DNA of 64,000 bases from the NCBI RefSeq assembly GCF_900105215.1, contig NZ_FOIP01000001.1, positions 1,572,001 to 1,636,000 on the forward strand, read 5' to 3'. Each line of letters begins with the position of its first letter. The stretch's first letter is position 1. The translations under genes were made by a program, and so were the position numbers. Under the pieces are notes generated by a model, which did no database searches, was not told the origin of the DNA, and saw only the letters and a list, made by a program, of their open reading frames with translations. This DNA is from Lacrimispora sphenoides (lineage in GTDB: Bacteria > Bacillota > Clostridia > Lachnospirales > Lachnospiraceae). Below, in pieces: positions 41,287 to 52,202 of the stretch.

Positions 41287-43305
41287 ATGTCAAAGGAACA
41301 GTATTTTGAAAACCGGAATAATTATATTAGCGGCGAGGATAAGGCATGGGTCACGGATTACTGCCAAAGGAATTGGCCGGAGGAAGTGAATCATATCCTT
41401 CGAATTGCAGATGATGCAATAGAGCATACGTTTTTGTTTGATTTGCGGTGGGATATGGAGCGGACCTATGAGCCGGTTCATTTTGATCAGGAAGTAGTTT
41501 GGGACTACATGCCGGGAGATGACCCGGAATTTATCTTTCAGTTCAACCGCCACCAGTTCTTTATATGCCTGGGACAGGCATATGCCATGACTGGTGATGA
41601 AAAGTATGCAAAGACTTTTGCAGAGCTATTAGATTCCTGGATAAAAAACAATCCTCTTACTGAAGAAACCAAACAAACTACATGGAGGAGCATTGAAGCC
41701 GGTATAAGGGCTGAAACCTGGGTAAAGGCCATGGGCTATTTTAAGGACAGCCCCTCTGTAGATGACAGGCTTGTGAAAGCATATATGGACTGTCTCACCG
41801 TTCATGCAGAATACCTTATGACTACCTATAAACATTTCCAGATCAAGAGCAACTGGGGAGTTATTGAAAACCGGGGCCTTATGGAGATCGCACTGGCACT
41901 TCCTTTAAGCGACCGGACAAGAGAATATCTGGACGCAGCGCTTATGCGCCTTAGTGAAGAGATAGAGGTGCAGATCGCCGATGACGGAGTGCACTGGGAG
42001 CAATCCCCTATGTATCATAATGAGGTGTTTCATTGTTATCTGGAAGTGATGCGGTTGGCTAAGCGCTACGGAATTAAGCTTTCAAGGAAAAGGATGGAGA
42101 AAGTACGGCAGATGGCCTATGCAAATGCTGCTTGGAAAAAGCCCAACCATTGCCAGCCCATGCAGGGAGACAGTGATGAAACCGATATCAGGGACTTACT
42201 GACTCAAAGCGCCTGGCTGTTTTCAGATCCGATGCTGAAATTCTGTGCTTATGACAAAATGGATTATGACGGTGCATGGGACTTTATAAAAGAAGGAATC
42301 GAGGGCTATGGAAAGCTAATTGCAAAGGAACCGGATTTTTTAGACAGGGTTATGGAAAGCACCGGAAATCTTTTTGTCCGGTCCGGCTGGGATGAAAATG
42401 CGGATTATTTCCACTTCCGCTGCGGATTCCTGGGAGGAGGCCACGGCCATTCTGACAAGCTGCATGTGGACCTTGTGATCAACGGAGAAGATATCCTCAT
42501 GGACACAGGGCGTTATCATTATGTGCCTGGCGAAGCAAGAACCTGGTTTAAAAGCGCCTTAGGCCACAATGTTCCCCTGATTGACGGCCGTGACTATTTA
42601 AAGTGCCGGGATGCCTGGGGCGTGGATCAGATGTCTGCTGCATATTTTGGCGGTTATAAGAAAAAGGACGGGTACCGCTATATCCAGGGAAGCCACGGTG
42701 GATATTTAAATGGAGAAGAGGGAAATGTGTGGATCACCAGAAAAGTGCTGGCAATTGATACGGATCTTTATCTGATCGCTGACGAGTTTTTCTCAAGGGA
42801 AAAGCACACATACCAGCAGCTCTTTCATTTTAACAACCAGGGAAAGGTTTCCAGGTCCGGATGCACCGTTCGTTATTGTGGCATCAGGACAGACGGGGAA
42901 TTGACAGTTCTTACGCAGGGATGTGAGATGAAGCTGTCAGATGGCCGGATATCAAGAAATTATAACCAGATGGAAACGGGAAGGCAGCTTTTGACCGGTA
43001 AAGAAGCAGATGGTTTTTCTTCTATTATTACTGTTGTATCAGGAGGGGAAAAGAAGAACTACAAATCTCCGGAGCTTTCCCTTCTTCCTGTATTTGGCGC
43101 GGACCCATCGGTTCCCTTAGATCCTTCTGATGCGGAGGCGGTATCTATTGGCTGGAAAGGAAAGAACTATGTGGTTATTTTGGCCCACCGAGATATCGGA
43201 GATTCCACAGACCTGCTTACAGCTGGAGGCGTGAAGGGACTTGGAACGGTGATGGTATTTGATACGGAAAAGCAGAAAGTGGGAGGCACGGTACTTCACT
43301 GGTAG
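41287..43305 (+). CDS. Heparinase II/III-family polysaccharide lyase
   Basis: This 672-residue protein has no signal peptide. The N-terminal half (to about residue 330) is an alpha/alpha toroid with TTWRSIEAGIRAETWVKAM and YKHFQIKSNWGVIENRGLM. The C-terminal half is a beta-sheet domain with GHGHSDKLHVDLVINGEDIL followed by MDTGRYHY, the signature of Heparinase II/III-like proteins. It should cleave uronic-acid-containing polysaccharides, probably oligomers taken into the cell. Shine-Dalgarno AGAGGTGG precedes the ATG. Confidence 0.9.
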   Translation: MSKEQYFENRNNYISGEDKAWVTDYCQRNWPEEVNHILRIADDAIEHTFLFDLRWDMERTYEPVHFDQEVVWDYMPGDDPEFIFQFNRHQFFICLGQAYAMTGDEKYAKTFAELLDSWIKNNPLTEETKQTTWRSIEAGIRAETWVKAMGYFKDSPSVDDRLVKAYMDCLTVHAEYLMTTYKHFQIKSNWGVIENRGLMEIALALPLSDRTREYLDAALMRLSEEIEVQIADDGVHWEQSPMYHNEVFHCYLEVMRLAKRYGIKLSRKRMEKVRQMAYANAAWKKPNHCQPMQGDSDETDIRDLLTQSAWLFSDPMLKFCAYDKMDYDGAWDFIKEGIEGYGKLIAKEPDFLDRVMESTGNLFVRSGWDENADYFHFRCGFLGGGHGHSDKLHVDLVINGEDILMDTGRYHYVPGEARTWFKSALGHNVPLIDGRDYLKCRDAWGVDQMSAAYFGGYKKKDGYRYIQGSHGGYLNGEEGNVWITRKVLAIDTDLYLIADEFFSREKHTYQQLFHFNNQGKVSRSGCTVRYCGIRTDGELTVLTQGCEMKLSDGRISRNYNQMETGRQLLTGKEADGFSSIITVVSGGEKKNYKSPELSLLPVFGADPSVPLDPSDAEAVSIGWKGKNYVVILAHRDIGDSTDLLTAGGVKGLGTVMVFDTEKQKVGGTVLHW

Positions 43306-43330
43306 AGAACAGAAAAGGAATATATGAGAG

Positions 43331-43369
43331 AAAGCAGCGTTATCCGATTAGGAAAAACGCTGCTTTTTT
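43331..43369 (+). terminator. Terminator of the lyase gene
   Basis: AAAGCAGCGTT (43331-43341) pairs with AACGCTGCTTT, followed by a T-run. Confidence 0.85.
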
Positions 43370-43406
43370 GCAATGGTCTAAGGCTAAAAATGATGGTATA
43401 CTTATC

Positions 43407-44216
43407 TTAAAGGGCAATCCGTGCCTCAATCCAGTGCAGGACATCATTAATGACTTCATCCCTGCAGTATTCATTAAAGATCTCGTGGAACAATCCTCCA
43501 TAGATCTTCATCTGCTTATCTTTTGATGGTGCGGCTGCGAAGAATTCATAAGTGTCCTGAACGCTTACCAATCCATCCTTTTCCCCATGAAGCATGAGGA
43601 TGGGATACTCAAACCTTTTCACTGCCTCTTCAAACCAGGCAATTCCCTGGCAGAGGGCGTAGCATAAGCCGGTAGTAAAAGTTTTTGAGTTATAGGGATC
43701 CTTGCCGTACCAGTCAACGACTTCGGCTACGGAGCATACGCCTGCTCCCAGTTCATTGGGAAGCATGGTGTGAGGGTCCAGGCCTCCTGGAACACCGCTT
43801 ATCAGCCCCATATTATCTTTTGTCAATGCGCCGCTGGTGATGATGCCCCGAAGTTTCTTGTCCGGATATTTTGCGCCGTATAAGGAAACGGTGAAGCCTC
43901 CCATGCTGTGACCGATTAAAAACACCGGGATATCCGGATGTTCCATGATTGCCATGTCCACCACTATATTAGTGTCATCAAGCAGTTCATGGAAGTCTTC
44001 ATAGTGGGTCCGTTCCCCCTCAGAACGTCCGTGACCCCTGTGATCGAAGCGGTAGGTTGCGATCCCGGCTTTGTGAAGCAGCTCAGCAACGTAATCATAT
44101 CTTCCCTGATGTTCACATAATCCGTGGACAATGACGGCTGCTCCCCGGACTGCCTCTGGAACTTCCCTATTTAAAAACAGTTTGGTTCCGTCAAATGAAG
44201 AAATCATTTCTCCCAT
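43407..44216 (-). CDS. Alpha/beta hydrolase, monoacylglycerol-lipase-like
   Basis: The reverse-strand ATG at 44216 has AAAGGAGG upstream. The 269-residue product has IVHGLCEHQGRYDYVAELL, the FDHRGHGRSEG motif, nucleophile elbow GHSMGG, the acid in HGEKDGLV and His in LFHEIFNE. This is the Hydrolase_4 (lysophospholipase/monoacylglycerol lipase) pattern. It probably hydrolyses glycerol esters or lipids in the cytoplasm. Confidence 0.9.
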   Translation of the reverse strand: MGEMISSFDGTKLFLNREVPEAVRGAAVIVHGLCEHQGRYDYVAELLHKAGIATYRFDHRGHGRSEGERTHYEDFHELLDDTNIVVDMAIMEHPDIPVFLIGHSMGGFTVSLYGAKYPDKKLRGIITSGALTKDNMGLISGVPGGLDPHTMLPNELGAGVCSVAEVVDWYGKDPYNSKTFTTGLCYALCQGIAWFEEAVKRFEYPILMLHGEKDGLVSVQDTYEFFAAAPSKDKQMKIYGGLFHEIFNEYCRDEVINDVLHWIEARIAL

Positions 44217-44249
44217 AGAAATACCTCCTTTGATACATTGGTTTTGCAT

Positions 44250-44650
44250 TTCCCTTATTATACCAGAATTATTCCTATTTTAATAGGAAGAAAGCCATGA
44301 AAAGCAGGAAAATAATTTTACAAGATATTTGTAGGATTTGATAGCCACATTAGATGGAATGGTTGGGAGCATATCTTTTTTTCCTATCGATCCTTATCAA
44401 TTTTTGATTGTGTTAGGTACTAATGACGGTTAAATATAAAAAAGTAAAAAAAACATAGTCAAATTACACAAATTATTAGAAAAAAATTATACATAAAACC
44501 TAGAAAAATGCGCTAAAAATAAATATATTTAGGATTTAGACATAAATTTAGTTAAAAAATTAATAATAATTTTAGAAATTCAAGCGAAAAATTGTCTCAA
44601 ATGTTCAAACAATAAGGGCATTAATAAGATGTTATGAAATTTGCAAAAAG
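44250..44650 (+). other. AT-rich non-coding stretch upstream of the ATP synthase operon
   Basis: No gene is visible. The stretch 44400-44640 is strongly A-rich with A-tracts, possibly curved DNA that stimulates the promoter at 44651. An atpI gene, often found here, is not seen. Confidence 0.5.
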
Positions 44651-44679
44651 TTGACAATTTCCGCATATGAAAGTATGAT
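44651..44679 (+). promoter_or_regulatory. Promoter of the ATP synthase operon
   Basis: A consensus TTGACA (44651-44656) and TATGAT (44674-44679) are 17 bp apart. The first gene starts about 90 bp downstream. The A-tracts upstream resemble an UP element. Confidence 0.85.
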
Positions 44680-44768
44680 ACACGGTAGACCTCTTCTATA
44701 TTGTATATTTAGGAGTACAATCTGTAAATCTGGTAATATATAAAGGGGAAGACAGTTTAAGAAAGGAA

Positions 44769-45464
44769 GTGAGCATTACGGAGGATTTGGCAGAGAAGTT
44801 ATTAGAGGAACTGAACTGCGAAACGGTTTTTACCATTCCGATATTCGGAGGCATTCCCATTGCTGAATCAGTAGTGGTGACATGGATTATCATGGCAGCA
44901 CTGACACTCCTTTCCATCATTCTGGTGAGAAATCTTAAGGTTGAGAATCCTGGAAAGAAGCAACTGGCGCTTGAAATGGCAATCGGTGGAATTTACAATT
45001 TCTTTGAAGATTTAGTGGGGGAAGAAGGGAAGAGGTATATTCCTTATCTCATATCGGTGGGAATTTATCTCGGAGTGGCTAATTTGATTGGTTTGGCAGG
45101 TTTTAAGCCGCCTACCAAGGATTTAAATACCACTGCAGCGCTTGCTGTCATGAGCATACTTCTGATAGAATATTCAGGCCTTCACAAAAAAGGGGTAAAA
45201 GGTTTTATAAAAGGCTTTGCAGAGCCGTCACCGATTATAGCCCCTATTAACATCCTGGAATTATTTATTAAACCGCTTTCTTTGTGTATGCGGCTTTTTG
45301 GTAATATCCTGGCGTCATTTGTGGTTATGGAATTGCTTAAGCAGTTTGCAGCACTCCTTGTACCAATTCCGTTCAGTTTTTATTTTGATATTTTTGACGG
45401 ATTGATTCAGGCATATGTATTTGTATTTTTGACTGCCCTTTTCATTAAGGAATCGGTAGAATAA
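44769..45464 (+). CDS. atpB: F-type ATP synthase subunit a
   Basis: The 231-residue membrane protein has the stator helix with the essential arginine, IKPLSLCMRLFGNILASFVVM, and five to six hydrophobic segments. It forms the ion half-channels against the c-ring. The start is unresolved: the GTG at 44769 overlaps its Shine-Dalgarno site (GAAAGGA), and alternatives are ATT at 44775 or TTG at 44787. The N terminus is short as in other Lachnospiraceae. It is the first gene of the operon. Confidence 0.92.
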   Translation: MSITEDLAEKLLEELNCETVFTIPIFGGIPIAESVVVTWIIMAALTLLSIILVRNLKVENPGKKQLALEMAIGGIYNFFEDLVGEEGKRYIPYLISVGIYLGVANLIGLAGFKPPTKDLNTTAALAVMSILLIEYSGLHKKGVKGFIKGFAEPSPIIAPINILELFIKPLSLCMRLFGNILASFVVMELLKQFAALLVPIPFSFYFDIFDGLIQAYVFVFLTALFIKESVE

Positions 45465-45493
45465 ACAATAGTAAATTAAAAGGAGAGATTATT

Positions 45494-45712
45494 ATGTTAA
45501 TAGCAATTGGAGCAGGAATCGCAGTATTTACAGGTATTGGAGCAGGAATCGGAATTGGAATAGCAACCTCAAAAGCAGTGGATTCCATTGCAAGACAGCC
45601 TGAGGCAGAAAGCAAAATCAGCAAGGCCCTGCTGTTAGGTTGTGCGCTTGCAGAGGCAACTGCCATCTATGGTTTCGTTATTGCCCTTCTCATCATTTTA
45701 TTCCTTAAATAA
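45494..45712 (+). CDS. atpE: F-type ATP synthase subunit c
   Basis: The 72-residue two-helix hairpin has the polar loop SIARQPEAESKI and the ion-binding glutamate in CALAEATAIYG (Glu54). In Na+-coupled c subunits the first helix carries a Gln and the Glu is followed by Ser/Thr. Here the first helix reads GIGAGIGIGIAT, without that Gln, and Ala follows the Glu. This points to proton coupling. It forms the rotor ring. AAAGGAGAG precedes the ATG. Confidence 0.95.
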   Translation: MLIAIGAGIAVFTGIGAGIGIGIATSKAVDSIARQPEAESKISKALLLGCALAEATAIYGFVIALLIILFLK

Positions 45713-45766
45713 TTAACAAGGTCAGGATTAAGATGGAAAAATTGAAAAGAAAGGCAGGCGATACAG

Positions 45767-46267
45767 ATGCTTAGACTGGATATGAACTTTGTATGGACTA
45801 TCGTGAATCTCATCGTCCTGTATCTTTTGCTTAGGCATTTCCTCATAGGGCCGGTTTTGGAAGTGATGAATAAACGGCGGGGAATGATTGAACAGAGCAT
45901 TTCAGATGCCAGGAATAAGGAAGTTCAGGCAGCGGATCTTAAAAAGCAGTATGAAGAAAAGCTGGCTGTCTCCTCGGATGAGGGTTCAAAGCTTATTGAA
46001 GAAGCGAAAAACCAGGCAAAGGCCCAGTATGACCGGATCTTAAAGGATGCGGAGGAAGATGCAGGCCGTTTGATGGTCGAGGCCAGGAAACAAGCTGAGG
46101 CTGATCAGGAAAAGGCATTGCGTGAGGCCAAGGCGCAGATTGCGGGCATAGTTATCGCAGCAGCGGCCAAGGTGGTTAATCAGGAGGTGAGCGCCAGGGC
46201 AAATCAGGCGCTTTATGATTCATTTATAGCAGAAGCAGGTGATTTTCATGATGCAGGCAGCAATTAA
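45767..46267 (+). CDS. atpF: F-type ATP synthase subunit b
   Basis: The 166-residue protein has one N-terminal membrane helix (TIVNLIVLYLLLRHFLIGPVL) followed by a long charged coiled coil (KKQYEEKLAVSSDEGSKLI and beyond). It is the peripheral stalk linking subunit a to F1. It overlaps the start of atpH. Length and layout match the family. Confidence 0.93.
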   Translation: MLRLDMNFVWTIVNLIVLYLLLRHFLIGPVLEVMNKRRGMIEQSISDARNKEVQAADLKKQYEEKLAVSSDEGSKLIEEAKNQAKAQYDRILKDAEEDAGRLMVEARKQAEADQEKALREAKAQIAGIVIAAAAKVVNQEVSARANQALYDSFIAEAGDFHDAGSN

Positions 46268-46751
46268 TTACGGGCAGGTGCTTTATGAGCTCTCTGTTCC
46301 TGAAACAGCCATTGAGGAAACGGCTCTGGCACTAAAGACTGTGCCGGAGCTTAAGCGTGCTCTTAACAGCCCTGTGGTTGCAAGGAGCAGCAAGCACCGG
46401 ATTATTGACCGCGTATTTCCTGCTGAGATCAGAACCTTTTTAAAGGTTCTGGTGGATCGCCGGGATGTAGATCTTGCAGATGATATTTTTAATGCATGGC
46501 GTGCCTGCGTTTGCAGACAGGAAGGAGTCCTGGAGGCTTCCCTTTTCTACGTGACAGAACCGGAGGAAGAGCAGCTTCGCGAAATCAAAGCAATGCTGTG
46601 TAAAAAATATGATAAACGTGATGTAAGGCTTCGCCTGATTCAGGACCCCGGTTTGATCGGTGGATTCATCATCCGCGTAGGAGATGTGGAAACTGACTGG
46701 AGCTTAAGGGGACGCCTTAGAGAATTGGAACAAAAAATAATGCGGAGGTGA
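46248..46751 (+). CDS. atpH: F-type ATP synthase subunit delta
   Basis: The ATG at 46248 has AGGTGA six bases upstream, inside the end of atpF. The product begins [17 protein letters not shown], has the helical N-terminal domain and ends with the conserved region [22 protein letters not shown]. Delta caps the F1 head and binds the b stalk. It is 167 residues, normal for the family. Confidence 0.92.
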   Translation: MMQAAINYGQVLYELSVPETAIEETALALKTVPELKRALNSPVVARSSKHRIIDRVFPAEIRTFLKVLVDRRDVDLADDIFNAWRACVCRQEGVLEASLFYVTEPEEEQLREIKAMLCKKYDKRDVRLRLIQDPGLIGGFIIRVGDVETDWSLRGRLRELEQKIMRR

Positions 46752-46756
46752 AAAAC

Positions 46757-48265
46757 GTGGCTTCCATCAATTCAGATGAAATAATTTCTATATTGAGAAG
46801 TGAAATTGAAGATTATGACGCTCATGCCAGGGACCAGGAAGTTGGAACTGTTATAAGCGTTGGCGACGGCATTGCAACGGTTTATGGAATTGACCGTGCG
46901 ATGTACGGCGAAATCGTTATTTTTGATAGTGGAATCAAGGGAATGGTACAGGACATCAGAAAAGAAGATATCGGATGCATCCTGTTCGGTTCCGACCGGG
47001 ACGTCAGGGAAGGTTCCAAGGTAACAAGAACGAAAAAGCGTGCCGGAATCCCGGTAGGCGAAAAGTTTGTGGGAAGAGTTGTCAATGCTCTTGGTGCTCC
47101 CATTGACGGGAAGGGAGAGATCATCTCTGACGATTACCGTCCCATTGAACATGAAGCACCAGGCATTATTGATCGTAAGAGCGTGTCCGTTCCAATGGAA
47201 ACAGGTATTCTTGCCATTGACTCCATGTTTCCTATCGGACGGGGACAAAGAGAGCTGATCATCGGCGACCGTCAGACCGGTAAGACTTCCATCGCTATTG
47301 ATGCTATCTTAAACCAGAAGGGTAAGGGCGTGATCTGCGTTTATGTAGCAGTGGGGCAGAAGGCATCTACCGTTGCAAAGCTGGTGAATACCCTGTCACA
47401 TTACGGCGCTATGGATTATACCATTGTGGTATCTTCTTCAGCCAGCGAACCCGCACCCTTACAGTATATCGCACCTTATTCCGGTACTGCTCTTGCAGAG
47501 TATTTCATGTACCAGGGAAAAGATGTGCTGATCGTTTATGATGATCTGTCAAAGCATGCGGTAGCATACCGGTCCTTATCCCTGCTATTAGAGCGTTCTC
47601 CTGGACGTGAGGCTTATCCAGGCGACGTATTTTATCTTCATTCCAGGCTTTTGGAGCGTTCCAGCCGGTTGAGTGAGGAAGCAGGAGGCGGTTCCATTAC
47701 CGCACTGCCTATCATTGAAACCCAGGCCGGTGATGTATCGGCTTATATTCCGACCAATGTTATTTCTATTACAGACGGTCAGATATTCTTAGAAAGTGAC
47801 CTCTTCTTCTCCGGTATGAGACCGGCAGTAAACGTAGGCCTTTCCGTATCCCGAGTTGGTGGAGCGGCCCAGACTAAGGCCATGAAAAAGGCTGCGGGGA
47901 GCATCCGTATCGACCTGGCACAGTGCCGGGAGATGGAAGTGTTCACCCAGTTCAGCTCAGATCTTGATCCGGCTACCAAGGAACAGATTCAATATGGTAA
48001 GGGACTTACAGAGCTGTTAAAACAGCCTTTATGCCATCCTTTGAGCCTTCATGCCCAGGTGATCAGTCTGATTGTAGCCAATAACCGCCTGCTCTTAGAT
48101 GTGGAAGTTACAAAGATAAAAGAGTTTCAGAGAGAATTGCTGGCATTCTTTGATGAGCGCTATCCGAAAATCGGAAAGGAAATTGAAGAAAGCAGAGCGC
48201 TGTCTGACGAGCTGAAGCAGAAGATTGTTGATGTGACAGCCGAATTTAAACAGAAACGGGTGTAG
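46757..48265 (+). CDS. atpA: F-type ATP synthase subunit alpha
   Basis: I prefer the GTG at 46757 (start [13 protein letters not shown]), eight bases after GGAGG. The 502-residue protein has Walker [10 protein letters not shown], the segment [13 protein letters not shown] and [17 protein letters not shown]. It forms the non-catalytic nucleotide-binding subunit of F1. The order atpBEFHAGDC is the standard one. Confidence 0.97.
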   Translation: MASINSDEIISILRSEIEDYDAHARDQEVGTVISVGDGIATVYGIDRAMYGEIVIFDSGIKGMVQDIRKEDIGCILFGSDRDVREGSKVTRTKKRAGIPVGEKFVGRVVNALGAPIDGKGEIISDDYRPIEHEAPGIIDRKSVSVPMETGILAIDSMFPIGRGQRELIIGDRQTGKTSIAIDAILNQKGKGVICVYVAVGQKASTVAKLVNTLSHYGAMDYTIVVSSSASEPAPLQYIAPYSGTALAEYFMYQGKDVLIVYDDLSKHAVAYRSLSLLLERSPGREAYPGDVFYLHSRLLERSSRLSEEAGGGSITALPIIETQAGDVSAYIPTNVISITDGQIFLESDLFFSGMRPAVNVGLSVSRVGGAAQTKAMKKAAGSIRIDLAQCREMEVFTQFSSDLDPATKEQIQYGKGLTELLKQPLCHPLSLHAQVISLIVANNRLLLDVEVTKIKEFQRELLAFFDERYPKIGKEIEESRALSDELKQKIVDVTAEFKQKRV

Positions 48266-48268
48266 GAT

Positions 48269-49165
48269 ATGGCAAATGCGAGAGAGATACAAAGCAGGAT
48301 GAACAGCATCAAAAGTACCATGAAGATAACCAATGCGATGTATACCATTTCCTCGTCAAAGCTGAAAAGAGCAAGGAAAGTCCTGACTGATACGGAGCCT
48401 TACTTTTATGCACTGCAAAGGACTATTGCCAGAATCATAAGGCACACGCCCGAAATTGACGACCCGTATCTGGATACCAGGCCGCATATTAAGAAAGAAG
48501 ATCGTAAGATCGGATACATTGTGGTAACGGCTGACAAGGGGCTGGCCGGTTCTTATAATCATAACATTTTTAAACTGGCTCAGGAGCAGATTGACAAGGG
48601 CGGAAATCCCATGCTGTTCGTAGTTGGTGATCTGGGACAGCAGTATTTTATGAAAAAGGGAATACCGGTGGAACAGGATTTCCGGTATACCGTTCAAAAG
48701 CCAAATATGAGCCGGGCCAGAATCATTGAGGAAAAGATCGTGGATTACTTCCTGACAGGAAAGCTTGATGAAGTATATATGATCTACACCAGAATGGTGA
48801 ATGCCATGAAAATGGAGGCTGAGATCGAACAGCTTCTTCCCATTCCTAAGCACCGGTTAAGCCAGAGTGTACCAATTAATGTACATTTGGAAGAGATCAC
48901 CATGAAGCCATCTCCACAGGCAGTGATCGATGCCATCGTGCCCAATTACATTGCAGGCTTTATCTATGGAGGTTTGGTGGAGTCTTATTCCAGCGAACAG
49001 AATTCCAGAATGATGGCTATGCAGGCTGCAACAAAGAGTGCTCAGGAGATGCTTGACGAGCTGGCGATAACCTATAACAGAGTGCGCCAGGCGGCCATTA
49101 CCCAGGAGATCACCGAGGTAATCAGCGGTGCAAAGGCCCAAAAGAAAAAAAGGAAGAAAGCATAG
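48269..49165 (+). CDS. atpG: F-type ATP synthase subunit gamma
   Basis: The 298-residue protein starts MANAREIQSRMNSIKSTMKI and ends with MLDELAITYNRVRQAAITQE and the terminal helix ITEVISGA, both conserved in the rotor shaft. The segment VVTADKGLAGSYNHNI is the family signature. It starts three bases after the atpA stop. Confidence 0.95.
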   Translation: MANAREIQSRMNSIKSTMKITNAMYTISSSKLKRARKVLTDTEPYFYALQRTIARIIRHTPEIDDPYLDTRPHIKKEDRKIGYIVVTADKGLAGSYNHNIFKLAQEQIDKGGNPMLFVVGDLGQQYFMKKGIPVEQDFRYTVQKPNMSRARIIEEKIVDYFLTGKLDEVYMIYTRMVNAMKMEAEIEQLLPIPKHRLSQSVPINVHLEEITMKPSPQAVIDAIVPNYIAGFIYGGLVESYSSEQNSRMMAMQAATKSAQEMLDELAITYNRVRQAAITQEITEVISGAKAQKKKRKKA

Positions 49166-49222
49166 TATCATCGGATGTTCCGGTTAACTTTAGAGAGGAG
49201 GAGTCCTCACGACTGTGAGTAA

Positions 49223-50623
<1,401 letters not shown>

Positions 50624-50639
50624 CTTGGAGGTGCTGCCT

Positions 50640-51056
50640 GTGAGTAAAAATACATTTTTCCTTCAGGTTCTTGCTAGTGATAAGGTGTTTTACAGAGGTT
50701 TGTGCCAGGAGCTTGTGATTCCTCTTTCAGATGGAGAAAAGGCGATCCTTCCTCATCATGAGGATATGGTCATAGCAGTATCCATAGGGGAAATGCGTTT
50801 GTTGGATGAAAAAGGCCAGTGGATTCATGCAGTTGTTGGAAATGGTTTCATTCAGATTATCAACAATCGTATCACGCTTCTTGTTGACACTGCCGAGCAT
50901 CCGGAAGATATTGACGAACGCCGAGCGGAAGAAGCAATGGAGAGAGCGGCAGAGCAGCTAAGGCAGAGTAAGAGCCTTCAGGAGCATTCTCATTTTGAGG
51001 CTTCTATGGCCAGATCACTGGCCAGGCTGCGTACAAAACACAAATATGAGCTTTGA
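50640..51056 (+). CDS. atpC: F-type ATP synthase subunit epsilon
   Basis: The GTG at 50640 has GGAGG seven bases upstream (TTGGAGGTG). The 138-residue product starts MSKNTFFLQVLASDKVFYRG, with the beta domain (LPHHEDMVIAVSIGEMRL) and a C-terminal helical hairpin ending in SLARLRTKHKYEL. Epsilon couples rotor and c-ring and can inhibit ATP hydrolysis. It is the last gene of the operon. Confidence 0.93.
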   Translation: MSKNTFFLQVLASDKVFYRGLCQELVIPLSDGEKAILPHHEDMVIAVSIGEMRLLDEKGQWIHAVVGNGFIQIINNRITLLVDTAEHPEDIDERRAEEAMERAAEQLRQSKSLQEHSHFEASMARSLARLRTKHKYEL

Positions 51057-51078
51057 CAGGAAATGATGATAAAAAAAG

Positions 51079-51124
51079 AAGGATATCCGGGAGGAAGAAA
51101 TCTGCCTCCCGGATATCCTTTTTT
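51079..51124. terminator. Strong bidirectional terminator
   Basis: AAGGATATCCGGGAGG (51079-51094) pairs perfectly with CCTCCCGGATATCCTT (51105-51120), with A- and T-runs on both sides. It ends the ATP synthase operon and the convergent transporter gene. Confidence 0.95.
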
Positions 51125-51125
51125 C

Positions 51126-51932
51126 TTAACCTAAAGCCACGTCTAAAATCATCATGATCAGAAATCCCACCATAACGCCAAGGGTTCCAACATTGGAATG
51201 TTCTCCTAAATGCGCCTCGGGAATCAGTTCTTCCACCACCACATACATCATGGCGCCGGCCGCAAAGGACAGAAGCCAGGGCATGAGCGGCTGGATACTG
51301 CCTGCCACGAGCACGGTAAGGATTCCGAATATAGGCTCTACAATGCCGGACATGCTGCCCCGTATAAATGCCTTTCCCGTGGAAAGACCTTCCTGTCTTA
51401 AGGGCAGGGAGATGGCAGCACCTTCCGGGAAGTTCTGGATGCCGATACCGATAGCAAGTGCCATGGCAGACGTATAAAGAGCCGGATCGCCTCCATGCTG
51501 TGCAGCCAGGGCAAAAGCCAGTCCAACGGCCATACCCTCCGGAATGTTATGAAGCGTCACAGCCATGACAAGCAGGGTGGTCCGTTTCCAGGTGGAAGAG
51601 ATTCCTTCCGCCTCATTCGTTTTATTGCTGTTCAAATCTGGATGAAGGTGAGGAAGAAGGGTGTCTAACAATATGAGAAATAGTACTCCCAGGACAAATC
51701 CTCCTGCAGCGGGTATCCAGCCCGCAATTCCGCTTGCCTCAGCCTCCTCGATGGCTGGAATGAGAAGCGACCATACCGAGGCCGCGATCATGACACCGGC
51801 AGCAAAGCCAAGGAAGATCCTCTGGACAGACTGGTTTACATCCTTTCGGAAGAAGAATACAACCGAAGCCCCCAGGGTGGTCATGAGAAATGTAAAGCCG
51901 GTACCGCCGGCAGCCCACAGAACAGGCGTCAT
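51126..51932 (-). CDS. ZIP-family divalent metal transporter
   Basis: The 268-residue reverse-strand protein has eight hydrophobic segments and the ZIP motifs HNIPEGMAVGLAFAL and IGIQNFPEGAAISLPL, whose His and Glu bind metal. A His/Asp loop (PHLHPDLNS) lies between helices. It imports zinc or a related metal. Ribosome site GGAGGG precedes the start. Confidence 0.93.
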   Translation of the reverse strand: MTPVLWAAGGTGFTFLMTTLGASVVFFFRKDVNQSVQRIFLGFAAGVMIAASVWSLLIPAIEEAEASGIAGWIPAAGGFVLGVLFLILLDTLLPHLHPDLNSNKTNEAEGISSTWKRTTLLVMAVTLHNIPEGMAVGLAFALAAQHGGDPALYTSAMALAIGIGIQNFPEGAAISLPLRQEGLSTGKAFIRGSMSGIVEPIFGILTVLVAGSIQPLMPWLLSFAAGAMMYVVVEELIPEAHLGEHSNVGTLGVMVGFLIMMILDVALG

Positions 51933-52055
51933 AATAAGCCCTCCTTTATCTCTTTAAAGTCAGGGGTTCTGACTGTGTTTTCACTCCCTTAACTATACCA
52001 TAACCTCTGTTTTGACGCAATGAGATAAATTCCCTTTCCATTTCCGACAGTTTTA

Positions 52056-52064
52056 TGCTAAAAT
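52056..52064 (+). promoter_or_regulatory. Extended -10 promoter upstream of the repeat leader
   Basis: TGCTAAAAT (52056-52064) is an extended -10 element with TG one base before TAAAAT. No good -35 is 17 bp upstream. It would transcribe the tandem repeats and the lipoprotein gene. Confidence 0.5.
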
Positions 52065-52076
52065 AGACCTAATTTT

Positions 52077-52190
52077 ACATAGTAAACACCCTTTGGGCGT
52101 CCCTTTATGCCCAGAGAGCATGGGCAACACATAGGAAACACCCTTCGGGTATCCCTTTATGCCCAGAAAGCGTGGGCAATACATAGGAAA
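52077..52190 (+). repeat. 52-bp tandem repeat leader, each unit with two hairpins
   Basis: Two 52-bp units (52077-52128 and 52129-52180) and the first ten bases of a third (52181-52190) stand in direct tandem, starting ACATAGTAAA, ACATAGGAAA and ACATAGGAAA. Each unit has a CACCC-TT-GGG type stem-loop (ACCCTTCGGGT in unit 2) and a TGCCCA-N7-TGGGCA stem. They form the whole leader before the gene at 52203. No known riboswitch is recognised. Confidence 0.8.
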
Positions 52191-52202
52191 GGAATTTGAT
52201 TT

